Shown: positions 5,991 to 13,490, counted from the stretch's first letter. The stretch: 14,115 bases of DNA from Lachnospiraceae bacterium (GCA_017404585.1 JAFRCB010000328.1:1-14115), one strand, 5' to 3'. Numbers and translations are program-made. The notes: generated by a model not told the origin, from the letters alone.

Positions 5991-7685
5991 TTGAATTACT
6001 TACTGAACAAATATCTTCCCCAGATTGAGTTTTCAAGCTATGAGGAGTTCAAAGAGAAACTGAAAATAAATGTACCGGAAGATTTTAACTTCGGCTATGA
6101 CGTTGTAGACGCGTGGGCAAAAGAGGAACCGGACAAAAAAGCCCTTGTCTGGGTGAATGAAGAGGACGAGGAGCACATCTTCACCTTTACTGAGATTAGC
6201 AGGCGCTCCAATCAGGTAGCCAATTACCTGAAGAGCCGGGGGTTCAAGAAAGGCGATGTGGTCATGATGATCCTTCGCCGCCGCTGGGAGTATTGGGTAT
6301 GCGCTACAGCGCTCCATAAACTCGGCGTCATCCTGATCCCGGCTACCCTTCAGCTCACCAAGAAGGATATCGTCTACCGCGGCAATGCGGCTTCCGTCAA
6401 GGGAATCATCTGCGTCGATGATGACTTCGTTATGACCCAGACAGAGCTGGCAGAGCCTGAAATTCCCTCACTGGAGTATAAGTTCCTGGTGGGCGGACCG
6501 AGAGAAGGCTGGAATAGGCTCCATGACGCATTTGACAACTTCTCTGACGAATTTGAGCGTCCGACCGGCGAGGAAGCTACCAGGTGGAACGACGTTATGC
6601 TGGTCTACTTTACCAGCGGCACCACAGGCATGCCGAAACTGGTCCAGCACAATTTTGCGTATCCTCTCGGTCACATCGTTACCGCGAAGTATTGGCAGCA
6701 TGTGGAGGAGAATCATCTGCATATGAGCGTGTCTGACTCCGGCTGGGCGAAGTTCGGCTGGGGAAAGATTTACGGCCAGTGGATCTGCGGGGCTGTCATT
6801 TTCTGCTACGATATGGTAGGCAGATTCAATCCGAAGCATCTTCTCTCCAAGGTCGAGAAGTACAGGGTGACGACGTTCTGCGCGCCGCCGACTATGTACC
6901 GTTTCATGCTTCAGGAAGACCTCTCGCAGTTCGACCTCTCCGCGCTGCACCACTGCGCGACAGCCGGCGAACCGCTCAACCCTGAAGTTGTAAAGCGCTG
7001 GAAAGAGCTGACCGGCCACCAGATCTACGAGGGATTCGGCCAGACAGAAGGCCCGGTCCTGATTGCCAATTTTGGCAGCGAGTGGTTCAAGCCGATCGAA
7101 GGCTCAACAGGAAAGCCGAATCCGCTGTTCGACATTCAGCTGCTCAATTCTGACGGACAGATCTGTGAGGACGGTGAAGAAGGTTCCCTGACGATGATGG
7201 ATGTAAAGCATCATCCGCCGGTAGGTCTCTTCACAGGCTACTACAAGGATCCGGTGATGACGGAAGAGAAGCTGGGCGGAATCGGCTACAATACCGGCGA
7301 CGTCCTCTGGCGCGACAGTGCGGGCTACTATCGCTTTGTCGGAAGAAATGACGACGTCATCAAGTGCTCCGGCTACCGTATCGGACCGTTCGAGGTCGAG
7401 TCTGCCCTGATAGCTCACGACGCAGTCGTTGAGTGTGCCATCACAGGCGTCCCGGATCCGATCCGCGGACAGGTCGTCAAGGCGACGATCGTGCTGGCCA
7501 AAGGCTATACACCGTCAGAAGAACTGACCAAGGAGCTGCAGAAGCATGTCAAGAAGCTGACTGCGCCCTACAAGTATCCGCGTGTGGTCGAATACGTGGA
7601 CGAGCTGCCAAAGACTGTCGGCGGCAAGATCAAGAGAGCTCTGATCCGTAAGACGGATGAGGACCACTATAAGAACGCTCAGTAA
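5991..7685 (+). CDS. Medium-chain acyl-CoA synthetase (MACS/ACSM-type AMP-forming ligase)
   Basis: A 564-residue member of the ANL superfamily that activates a carboxylic acid with ATP to acyl-AMP and then forms the acyl-CoA. Core motifs are intact: P-loop YFTSGTTGMPK (206-216), YEGFGQTEG (346-354), YNTGD (433-437), and hinge region GRNDDVIKCSGYRIGPFEVE (451-470). The C-terminal PKTVGGKIKR (540-549) has the catalytic lysine K546, a known acetylation site in relatives. Stretches such as SDSGWAK, APPTMYR and VPDPIRGQVVKA fit the medium-chain (ACSM) branch better than acetyl-CoA synthetase. The start is TTG 5991 with AAAAGGAG (5973-5980) 10 bases upstream; no in-frame ATG is nearby. Substrate may be butyrate-like, branched or aromatic acids. 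The gene sits behind an XRE-cupin regulator and ends at a clear terminator. Confidence 0.9.
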   Translation: MNYLLNKYLPQIEFSSYEEFKEKLKINVPEDFNFGYDVVDAWAKEEPDKKALVWVNEEDEEHIFTFTEISRRSNQVANYLKSRGFKKGDVVMMILRRRWEYWVCATALHKLGVILIPATLQLTKKDIVYRGNAASVKGIICVDDDFVMTQTELAEPEIPSLEYKFLVGGPREGWNRLHDAFDNFSDEFERPTGEEATRWNDVMLVYFTSGTTGMPKLVQHNFAYPLGHIVTAKYWQHVEENHLHMSVSDSGWAKFGWGKIYGQWICGAVIFCYDMVGRFNPKHLLSKVEKYRVTTFCAPPTMYRFMLQEDLSQFDLSALHHCATAGEPLNPEVVKRWKELTGHQIYEGFGQTEGPVLIANFGSEWFKPIEGSTGKPNPLFDIQLLNSDGQICEDGEEGSLTMMDVKHHPPVGLFTGYYKDPVMTEEKLGGIGYNTGDVLWRDSAGYYRFVGRNDDVIKCSGYRIGPFEVESALIAHDAVVECAITGVPDPIRGQVVKATIVLAKGYTPSEELTKELQKHVKKLTAPYKYPRVVEYVDELPKTVGGKIKRALIRKTDEDHYKNAQ

Positions 7686-7732
7686 GACCGCGTTACAGGC
7701 GCGCTGACGTGTATGACGGATAAGAATATGGT

Positions 7733-7768
7733 AAAGGGCTGTTGCATAGAGTTGCGGCAGCCTTTTTT
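7733..7768 (+). terminator. Rho-independent terminator after the acyl-CoA synthetase
   Basis: GGCTGTTGC (7737-7745) pairs with GCGGCAGCC (7754-7762) including two G-U pairs, the stem is lengthened by the preceding AAAG against Ts, and TTTTTT (7763-7768) follows. It is unrelated to the GGGACGGTTC family. Confidence 0.85.
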
Positions 7769-7795
7769 GATACCTTTTTGATAATATGATATGAT
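7767..7795 (+). promoter_or_regulatory. Candidate promoter for the SRAP gene
   Basis: TTGATA (7767-7772) and TATGAT (7790-7795) are 17 bases apart, a good sigma-A-type match, directly after the terminator. It would leave a leader of about 110 bases before the SRAP start. Confidence 0.5.
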
Positions 7796-7907
7796 TAAAT
7801 TGCCTGACGGAGATGAGACCACAGGGATTCGATTTGAGATTATGCCAGAAGACGCAGACACGAGCCCTGCGCCAGAACTTGTATGCAAAACCTTTATCGA
7901 GAGGTGA
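7791..7907 (+). CDS. Possible 38-codon upstream ORF before the SRAP gene (doubtful)
   Basis: ATG 7791 opens 38 codons (MIKLPDGDETTGIRFEIMPE...) ending at TGA 7905-7907, three bases before the SRAP start, which would suit translational coupling. Against it: no ribosome binding site precedes the ATG, and that ATG lies inside the best -10 box (7790-7795). An internal ATG at 7842 would give only 21 codons. No known domain is recognised. Confidence 0.2.
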   Translation: MIKLPDGDETTGIRFEIMPEDADTSPAPELVCKTFIER

Positions 7908-7910
7908 GAT

Positions 7911-8522
7911 ATGTGCGGACGATATTGGATTGATGATACTCTGGAACAGAGACAGATTGCGGAAGAAATGATGCGATCTGCCCTTGTGGGCAGATGGAAG
8001 GATAAAGCCGCTGTCAAAACGCAGGGCGAGATCCGCCCGACCGACGTTGTGCCTGTTATTGCGCCTAACCGCTATGGGGTCAGAACTGTCTACCCCATGA
8101 AGTGGGGCTATACCGGGAGAAGTCTGTTAATTAATGCACGGTCTGAGACAGCGGCTGAAAAGCAGACCTTTCGGGAGGACTGGGCAAGGCACCGCTGCAT
8201 AGTGCCTGCATCGTGGTATTTTGAGTGGGAACACTACTTTGATAAGGGCGGAAGGAAGCGTACCGGCGATAAATATATGATCAGGCCGCAGGGCGCAGAT
8301 ACTGTCATGACCTGGCTCTGCGGGCTGTATCGGATCGAGGGCGGCCTGCCGGCATTTGTAATCCTGACCAGAGAGCCGGGTGAGAAGATCCGCTTTATTC
8401 ACGACCGGATGCCCCTTATCATGCCCGGGGAGCTGGTGAACGAGTGGATTCGGCCGGATGTGAAGCCGGAGGAGCTTCTGCCGTACGCTTTGAATGATAT
8501 GGATTTTGAGAAAGCCCTTTAA
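7911..8522 (+). CDS. SRAP-domain protein (YedK/HMCES-like abasic-site DNA-protein crosslinker)
   Basis: The 203-residue protein covers one complete SRAP domain and little else. The signature residues are all present: the N-terminal MCGRY gives C2, exposed after Met removal, which bonds covalently to abasic sites in single-stranded DNA. N75 and R77 lie in INARSET, E105 in SWYFEW, and H164 in HDRMP. C2, N75 and E105 fall at the same positions as in E. coli YedK. The role is protection of abasic sites in exposed single strands, and possibly an SOS-linked function, since the family was first noted next to SOS genes. GAGAGGTGAG (7899-7908) is the ribosome binding site, tight against ATG 7911. No SOS box is obvious upstream, and no imuB, dnaE2 or lexA neighbour is present. 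The gene runs toward the TetR gene with 23 bases between the stops. Confidence 0.92.
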   Translation: MCGRYWIDDTLEQRQIAEEMMRSALVGRWKDKAAVKTQGEIRPTDVVPVIAPNRYGVRTVYPMKWGYTGRSLLINARSETAAEKQTFREDWARHRCIVPASWYFEWEHYFDKGGRKRTGDKYMIRPQGADTVMTWLCGLYRIEGGLPAFVILTREPGEKIRFIHDRMPLIMPGELVNEWIRPDVKPEELLPYALNDMDFEKAL

Positions 8523-8545
8523 TGTTGCCCCGGCGAGGATTTCTG

Positions 8546-9178
8546 TTATTTCGCGAAGTACTGTTCAAGCTTTTCAAAGCCTCCGGAAATAAAGGTCAGC
8601 AGTACCTTCTGCACTTCATACCAGTCCTGCTTCTTTTCCCATCCCATCGATTTGTTGACTTCGAAAGCGCCTGTGATCACAAAGAGGAACAGCTTTTCCG
8701 CCTGCTGACCGGAAATTCCGAGATGATCCTGAAACTGCTTGATCGAGTCAGATTTCTGGCTGCGGTAAATCTGCATAAGTATGTAATCGGAGACCATAGT
8801 ATCCCGGAACATTACCTTGTATTTCGGATCGTCCGCGACCCGCTGGCACACCGGAAGAAGAGACATGTAGGGAGCGAGAAGCTCGGGATCTGTGGATTTA
8901 TTCATCTCCCGGGCAAGGATCGACAGATCCTTTATGTTCTTGCTCCCGGTACCTGATGCCGCGAGGATCGCATCGTCCGCCAGCTCTTTTATGACATCGG
9001 TGAGGCTGTCATAATGAAGGTAAAATGTGGTCCTCACGATGTCAGCTCTGCGGCACAGCGCGGCAACAGTTATTTTCTCGAAAGGCATTTCTGCCAGAAG
9101 TTCAAGCATGGCGTCCTTCACGGTATTCTTCGTATACGCGGTTCTGCGGTCGACCCGGCGCGGCGCGTTATTTTCCAT
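8546..9178 (-). CDS. TetR/AcrR-family transcriptional regulator
   Basis: A 210-residue protein with an N-terminal TetR helix-turn-helix at about residues 13-60: NTVKDAMLELLAEMPFEKITVAALCRRADIVRTTFYLHYDS in the usual three-helix order, ending in the TTFYLHY recognition helix. The C-terminal domain (70-210) is all helical, as expected for ligand-binding and dimer-forming regions, but gives no clue to the ligand. Start: ATG at 9178-9176 is preferred because GAGGTG (9193-9188) stands 9 bases upstream on this strand; the in-frame GTG at 9190 is itself part of that site. It is the only minus-strand gene and diverges from the GH3 gene. An inverted repeat between them is a natural binding site, so self-repression and control of GH3 are plausible. 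Confidence 0.88.
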   Translation of the reverse strand: MENNAPRRVDRRTAYTKNTVKDAMLELLAEMPFEKITVAALCRRADIVRTTFYLHYDSLTDVIKELADDAILAASGTGSKNIKDLSILAREMNKSTDPELLAPYMSLLPVCQRVADDPKYKVMFRDTMVSDYILMQIYRSQKSDSIKQFQDHLGISGQQAEKLFLFVITGAFEVNKSMGWEKKQDWYEVQKVLLTFISGGFEKLEQYFAK

Positions 9179-9251
9179 ATTATATGTCACCTCATCCGAT
9201 ATTCAGGTCCCGTGCAAATGACGCAGGCGCGGGATTTTTCCTGTAATTTGT

Positions 9252-9257
9252 ATTATA
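9252..9257 (-). promoter_or_regulatory. Candidate -10 box for the TetR gene
   Basis: Read on the minus strand this is a perfect TATAAT, 74 bases before the start codon. The -35 region would fall at about 9274-9280, inside the left half of the inverted repeat at 9270-9292, but no good TTGACA match is visible there. Confidence 0.4.
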
Positions 9258-9269
9258 AATGAGAGAAAG

Positions 9270-9292
9270 GGCAAAGTCATGGACACTTTGGC
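9270..9292. promoter_or_regulatory. Candidate TetR operator between the divergent genes
   Basis: CAAAGT (9272-9277) and ACTTTG (9285-9290) form an inverted repeat with a 7-base centre (CATGGAC), widened by GG on the left and GCC on the right. Spacing of half-sites suits a TetR dimer. It overlaps the probable -35 regions of both divergent promoters (TTGGCC 9288-9293 for GH3). Candidate by position and symmetry only. Confidence 0.4.
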
Positions 9293-9316
9293 CTGATCTG
9301 TTCATAACTGTACAAT
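9288..9316 (+). promoter_or_regulatory. Candidate promoter for the GH3 gene
   Basis: TTGGCC (9288-9293) and TACAAT (9311-9316) are 17 bases apart. The -35 match is moderate and the -10 good. It lies 82 bases before ATG 9398, and its -35 shares bases with the inverted repeat proposed as operator. Confidence 0.35.
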
Positions 9317-9397
9317 TCTGATAGTTCTGCACTGGATGTCTTTTTATGTACTTTGATAGATTATTGTCAAGAAATAAAAAAGACAGGAGGAACTATC

Positions 9398-12250
9398 ATG
9401 ATATCATTTGAAATGGAAGATTTGATCGGCGTGCTTCAGGGCCTTACGCCCTACTTTATCGCTATCGGAGCAGCCCTCGTACTGGCGATCGCAATCACGA
9501 TCGCGGTCAGAAAAAAGGACAAGCCCCTGAGGAGTCTTATCCGCAAGGAGAGCTGGATCGCGGCGATCCTGGCAATCGTGGTCATCGTCAACGCGATCTG
9601 CTTCGGTCCCATGTCAACACTGATTTCTCTGGCGACGGGCAGCGGGTCGGTTTCCGAGGAGACTACCGCAGAGGCGACGGAGGCTGCCCTCAAAATAGCC
9701 GAGGAAGGCTTCGTGCTCCTCGAAAATGAGAATCAGATGCTTCCGCTCGAAAGCAACAAAAAACTGAATCTCTTTGGCTGGGCTTCCACGAATCCGATTT
9801 ACGGCGGAGCCGGTTCCGGCGGCATCAATGACCTTTATCCGATCGTATCTCTCGAGCAGGGCCTGACAGATGCAGGCTTTGAGCTGAACACGGAGCTTAA
9901 GGATTTCTATCTCGGATATGCGGCAAATCGCGCGGCAGTTTCCATCACAACTCAGAACTGGAATCTTCCGGAACCGCCGGCAGAGAACTACACGGATGAG
10001 ATGATGAAGAACGCGAAGGATTTCTCCGACACGGCAGTCATCGTCATTTCAAGACTTGCGGGTGAAGGCCACAGCGACATCCCGCAGGATATGTCTCTGG
10101 CGACATACGACAACAATTCCGAAAAGTACAATGACTTCGAGGCAGGAGAGCATTATCTCCAGCTTTCTCAGACAGAGGAAGATATGGTCAACCTCGTCTG
10201 CGAGAATTTTGCAAATGTCATCCTCATCTACAACGGCGCCTACGCCTTTGAGCTTGGCTTCGTTGAGGAACTTCCGCAGATCCAGGCTGTTGTCTGGACA
10301 CCGGGCCCGGGCAATGTCGGCTTCACAGCCCTCGGCGAGATTCTTGCAGGTACAGTAAATCCGTCAGGCAAAACAAATGACACCTTCGTTTATGATATCG
10401 ATACAACTCCGTACTACAATAATGCTGAAAAACGTGACTACCAGAACATGCTCGATATGACCGTTGAGGGCATGAACGCAGGTGTCCCGACCAACTATGC
10501 ACCGGCATTCATCAATTATGTCGAGAATATTTATGTAGGCTACAAGTTCTATGAGACAGCAGCTGCCGAGGATTTCATCGACTATGACAGCGTTGTCCAG
10601 TATCCGTTCGGCTACGGACTTTCCTACACAGAGTTTGAGCAGAAGATGGGCGAGATCACAGAGAAGGACGGACAGATCAGCTTCGATGTGACAGTCACCA
10701 ACACCGGCGACGTCGCGGGCAAGGACGTTATTGAAGTCTATTATAATCCGCCTTATACAAACGGCGGAATTGAGAAGGCAAGCGCAAACCTTATCCGCTA
10801 TGAGAAGACAGGAATGCTGGAACCGGGCGCTTCCGAGACGGTGACGATTACATTTGCGGCAGAAGACATGGCTTCCTATGACGAAAAGGGCGCAGGCTGC
10901 TATGTACTCGAGGAAGGCGACTACATAATCTCCGTCAACAGCGATTCACACACAGTTCTTGACAGCAAAACTTTCCATGTGGACACAACGACCGCATATG
11001 ATGAGTCCAATCCGAGGCAGAGCGATGACATCGCGGCTGTGAATGTTCTTCAGGATGCGCAGGGCAATGCGACATATCTGTCGAGAGCGGATAAATTTGC
11101 CAATTACGATGCAGCGACGGCAGTTCCTTCGGACCTCAACATGCCGGAAGAATATATCGACGGCTACCACCTGAACTCCAATTACGACCCGAACGCGTAC
11201 ATCGATCCGAACGCGGAGATGCCGACGACCGGCGCGGGCGGAAACCTTAAGCTTGTCGACCTTCGCGGCAAGGATGATGACGATCCGATGTGGGATCAGC
11301 TGCTTGATCAGCTGACAGTCGATGAGATGGCGGACATGATCGCTCTGTCCGGCTATCAGACACCTGCGATTCCGTCCATCGGCAAGGTCCAGAACGTTGA
11401 CAGCGACGGACCGGCGGCAATCAACAACAACTTCACCGGTGCCGGCTCCATCGGATATCCGATCGAGGTCGTCATAGCCTGCACATGGAGTCATGAACTT
11501 GCCGAGAGCTGGGGCACCATGATGGGCAAGATGTCCAAAGAAATGAACGGAACAGGCTGGTATGCACCGGGCATGAACACGCACCGCTCCGCATTCACGG
11601 CACGCAACTATGAGTACTTCTCCGAGGATGCAGTGCTTGCCGGCTTCATGGCGGCGGATGCGGTCCGCGGCGCACACAGCCAGGGTGTTTACTCGACGAT
11701 CAAGCACTATGTCATGTACGACTGCAACGGCAAGATGGTCTGCGCGTGGTCGACTGAGCAGGCTATGCGTGAAATCTACTTCAGGCCTTTCGAGATTGCG
11801 ATCAAGGAAGGCGGCGCGGATGCGGCCATGGCGTCATGGGCGTTCATCGGCAACAAGTGGGTCGGTGAGATGTCTTCTGTTATGCAGACGATCCTTCGCG
11901 ACGAGTGGGGATTCAGAGGCTTCGTGGTCTCCGACTTCTTCCGCAATAACGGCCATGGATTCATGAACGCGGATATGGCTTTGGCAAATGGCGTTGACGC
12001 GATGCTTTCAACATTTGCAGGCGGCCCCAACCAGGTGACTGACAAGTCGGCAGCCTCCAATGTGCAGTACATGAGGACTGCGACACACAACATCCTCTAC
12101 ACAACAGCGCAGTCGTGGACTTATGACGAGGAGCATCAGCAGGGATCTCTTGAACCGTGGAAGATGACAGCCTATGTGATCGACGCGGTGCTGGCAGCGG
12201 GGCTGATTGCGCTCGCGGTGCTGGCATACAGGAAGTATAAGAAACAGTGA
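9398..12250 (+). CDS. Membrane-anchored glycoside hydrolase family 3 protein with reversed domain order
   Basis: The 950-residue protein has two N-terminal membrane segments (about 18-37 and 53-70) and one near the C-terminus (about 924-943, then RKYKKQ). Between them the usual GH3 order is reversed. The alpha/beta sandwich comes first (EEGFVLLENENQMLPL from about 102), then an FnIII-like domain (about 460-560; GKDVIEVYYNPP), then the TIM-barrel catalytic domain (about 640-900). The barrel keeps DGP (670-672), HRS (H729/R730) in the THRSAFTARNYEYFSED stretch, KH (769-770), and VVSDFF with the expected nucleophile D846. Reversed order is known for some Ruminococcus albus and Butyrivibrio beta-glucosidases. 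The enzyme probably trims beta-linked oligosaccharides outside the membrane; specificity is unknown. AGGAGG (9385-9390) sets start ATG 9398 over the ATG at 9353. It is divergent from the TetR gene and followed by repeat copy E. Confidence 0.88.
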   Translation: MISFEMEDLIGVLQGLTPYFIAIGAALVLAIAITIAVRKKDKPLRSLIRKESWIAAILAIVVIVNAICFGPMSTLISLATGSGSVSEETTAEATEAALKIAEEGFVLLENENQMLPLESNKKLNLFGWASTNPIYGGAGSGGINDLYPIVSLEQGLTDAGFELNTELKDFYLGYAANRAAVSITTQNWNLPEPPAENYTDEMMKNAKDFSDTAVIVISRLAGEGHSDIPQDMSLATYDNNSEKYNDFEAGEHYLQLSQTEEDMVNLVCENFANVILIYNGAYAFELGFVEELPQIQAVVWTPGPGNVGFTALGEILAGTVNPSGKTNDTFVYDIDTTPYYNNAEKRDYQNMLDMTVEGMNAGVPTNYAPAFINYVENIYVGYKFYETAAAEDFIDYDSVVQYPFGYGLSYTEFEQKMGEITEKDGQISFDVTVTNTGDVAGKDVIEVYYNPPYTNGGIEKASANLIRYEKTGMLEPGASETVTITFAAEDMASYDEKGAGCYVLEEGDYIISVNSDSHTVLDSKTFHVDTTTAYDESNPRQSDDIAAVNVLQDAQGNATYLSRADKFANYDAATAVPSDLNMPEEYIDGYHLNSNYDPNAYIDPNAEMPTTGAGGNLKLVDLRGKDDDDPMWDQLLDQLTVDEMADMIALSGYQTPAIPSIGKVQNVDSDGPAAINNNFTGAGSIGYPIEVVIACTWSHELAESWGTMMGKMSKEMNGTGWYAPGMNTHRSAFTARNYEYFSEDAVLAGFMAADAVRGAHSQGVYSTIKHYVMYDCNGKMVCAWSTEQAMREIYFRPFEIAIKEGGADAAMASWAFIGNKWVGEMSSVMQTILRDEWGFRGFVVSDFFRNNGHGFMNADMALANGVDAMLSTFAGGPNQVTDKSAASNVQYMRTATHNILYTTAQSWTYDEEHQQGSLEPWKMTAYVIDAVLAAGLIALAVLAYRKYKKQ

Positions 12251-12257
12251 TGATTTT

Positions 12258-12357
12258 GGGACGGTTCTTGCGTGAAATAACAGTTCAAACAGGCTGCCGG
12301 AAGCGAACAGTTAGAACAGCCTGTTTGAACTGCTTCATGCGAGAACCGTCCCTTTTT
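12258..12357 (+). repeat. Repeat copy E: internally shortened (95 bp) element with terminator features
   Basis: GGGACGGTTCT (12258-12268) and AGAACCGTCCC (12342-12352) are the outer arms. CAGTTCAAACAGGCTG (12281-12296) and CAGCCTGTTTGAACTG (12317-12332) form a perfect 16-bp inner stem. The 20-base loop between them is almost the same as the segment just before the right inner arm of copy F (13443-13460), showing that E is a long element lacking its middle. TTTTT (12353-12357) follows, and the element begins 7 bases after the GH3 stop, so it likely terminates GH3 transcription. Confidence 0.85.
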
Positions 12358-12393
12358 CGTGTCGATGAAAGGGATGAAAGTCAGTAGCCGCTG

Positions 12394-12402
12394 TGCTACA
12401 AT
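12394..12402 (+). promoter_or_regulatory. Candidate extended -10 promoter for the ATPase gene
   Basis: TGC followed by TACAAT (12397-12402) is an extended -10. The -35 region (ATGAAA near 12374) is weak. The start codon is 42 bases downstream. Confidence 0.35.
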
Positions 12403-12444
12403 GCAGTAAGACACCGGTGGCAAATCCGGCGGAGGTATAATTTT

Positions 12445-13167
12445 ATGCTCAGCACACAGCTAATAAATGAAGTTGTCATCGACTGGGAAAAGATCGGCAG
12501 AGGAAGCTATCTGCGTGATATCCCCGCTATATGTGATGTCGAAAGAATCAGCTTCACGCACCCTGTGACTTTCTTCGTCGGCGAGAACGGCAGCGGGAAA
12601 TCGACGCTGCTCGAAGCGATCGCCGTGGCCTACGGCTTCAACCCGGAGGGCGGAACGCGGAACTATAATTTCTCGACGTATGACTCCCACTCTGAGCTCT
12701 GCAATGCGATCCGGCTCTCGAGGGGCTTTCGCCGTGCCGGCTGGGGGTATTTCCTGCGGGCGGAAAGCTTCTATAATGTTGCGACCAAGGAAGAGGAGTA
12801 CAGCAGGGATGGCGGCGTCATGCCGGAGTACTACCATCACAAGTCTCATGGTGAGAGCTTTCTGGCGCTTGCCCAGAAGAGCTTTAAGGCGAACGGGCTG
12901 TATCTGCTCGACGAACCCGAGGCAGCCCTCTCACCGCAGCGGCAGCTTACCCTGCTCGTGGAGATCGACCGGTGCGCAAAAGAGGGTTCCCAGTTCATCA
13001 TTGTGACCCATTCGCCCATCCTTCTCGGGATGCCGGGCGCGGAAATTCTGAGCTTTGACGACGGACCGATCCATCCCTGCGCATATGAGGAGACGGACAG
13101 CTACCAGGTGATGTCCATGTTCATCAATCACCGGGAGCAGATGCTGCGGAGGCTGCTCACGAATTAG
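12445..13167 (+). CDS. Stand-alone ABC-type (AAA/COG3910-like) ATPase
   Basis: A 240-residue soluble ATPase with all the ABC nucleotide-binding elements. Walker A is GENGSGKST (46-54), the signature-like motif is SHGES (134-138), Walker B is LYLLDEPEAALS (152-163), and the H-loop is H189 in VTHSP. The Walker A is preceded by FTHPVTFFVGENG, as in RecF/SMC-like and 'predicted ATPase' proteins rather than transporters. There is no membrane segment, coiled coil, TOPRIM or nuclease domain, and no permease or toxin partner is adjacent, so the function is unknown. Length fits the COG3910-type single-domain family. GGAGGT (12431-12436) stands 8 bases before ATG 12445. The final G of the TAG stop is also the first G of repeat copy F. 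Confidence 0.82.
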   Translation: MLSTQLINEVVIDWEKIGRGSYLRDIPAICDVERISFTHPVTFFVGENGSGKSTLLEAIAVAYGFNPEGGTRNYNFSTYDSHSELCNAIRLSRGFRRAGWGYFLRAESFYNVATKEEEYSRDGGVMPEYYHHKSHGESFLALAQKSFKANGLYLLDEPEAALSPQRQLTLLVEIDRCAKEGSQFIIVTHSPILLGMPGAEILSFDDGPIHPCAYEETDSYQVMSMFINHREQMLRRLLTN

Positions 13168-13490
13168 GGACGGTTCTTTTCATGTGAATTGCAGTTCAAC
13201 CAGGCTGTAACGAAGTTTCAGAATCCGACGCAAACATCATCTTCATCGAAAAACGTTGGTCCTTCCCTGCGAACTTGCGTAGGCGACAAGCCAAGGTGCC
13301 TGATTCGTGCTTGCACGAAAGGAAGGCACTTTGGCGCCCGCCCGACATCGAGCGTGAAACGCGAGATGAAGGCGGCTTGTCGCCTACGTGATCTCTCGGT
13401 CGGACCAACAATGTTTTTCTCACGAAGATGGATGCTTCGCGCCGGAAGCGAATAGTTAGAACAGCCTGTTTGAACTGCTTCACGCAAAAA
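13167..13490. repeat. Repeat copy F: long (about 324 bp) element with a nested multi-hairpin tip
   Basis: It begins with GGGACGGTTCTTTTCATGTG at 13167, sharing a base with the ATPase stop codon. The right end is worn: CACGCAAAAAACG near 13481-13493 lacks a clean GAACCGTCCC. GCAGTTCAACCAGGCTGT (13191-13208) pairs with ACAGCCTGTTTGAACTGC (13461-13478), 17 of 18. The arms match copy B. The tip (13273-13391) is a separate palindrome: CGTAGGCGACAAGCC (13278-13292) pairs perfectly with 13374-13388, and inside are two hairpins, 13291-13334 (with an inner TTCGTGC/GCACGAA, 13304-13319) and 13346-13368. The open frame across it is unlike a protein. Confidence 0.8.

Noticed and set aside
10946..11707. 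Minus-strand open frame of 253 codons opposite the GH3 gene
   Set aside because: It is a shadow of the GH3 catalytic domain; the translated product has no domain pattern and no start signals.
13278..13388. tRNA-like cloverleaf or group II intron fragment at the tip of copy F
   Set aside because: It is branched, but lacks the T-loop, D-loop and CCA-type features of a tRNA and any intron domain V-like motif; it is better described as nested palindromes.
13189..13455. 88-codon open frame across repeat copy F
   Set aside because: The region is a palindrome with a clear structural explanation; the frame has no ribosome binding site and is not kept in copy B.
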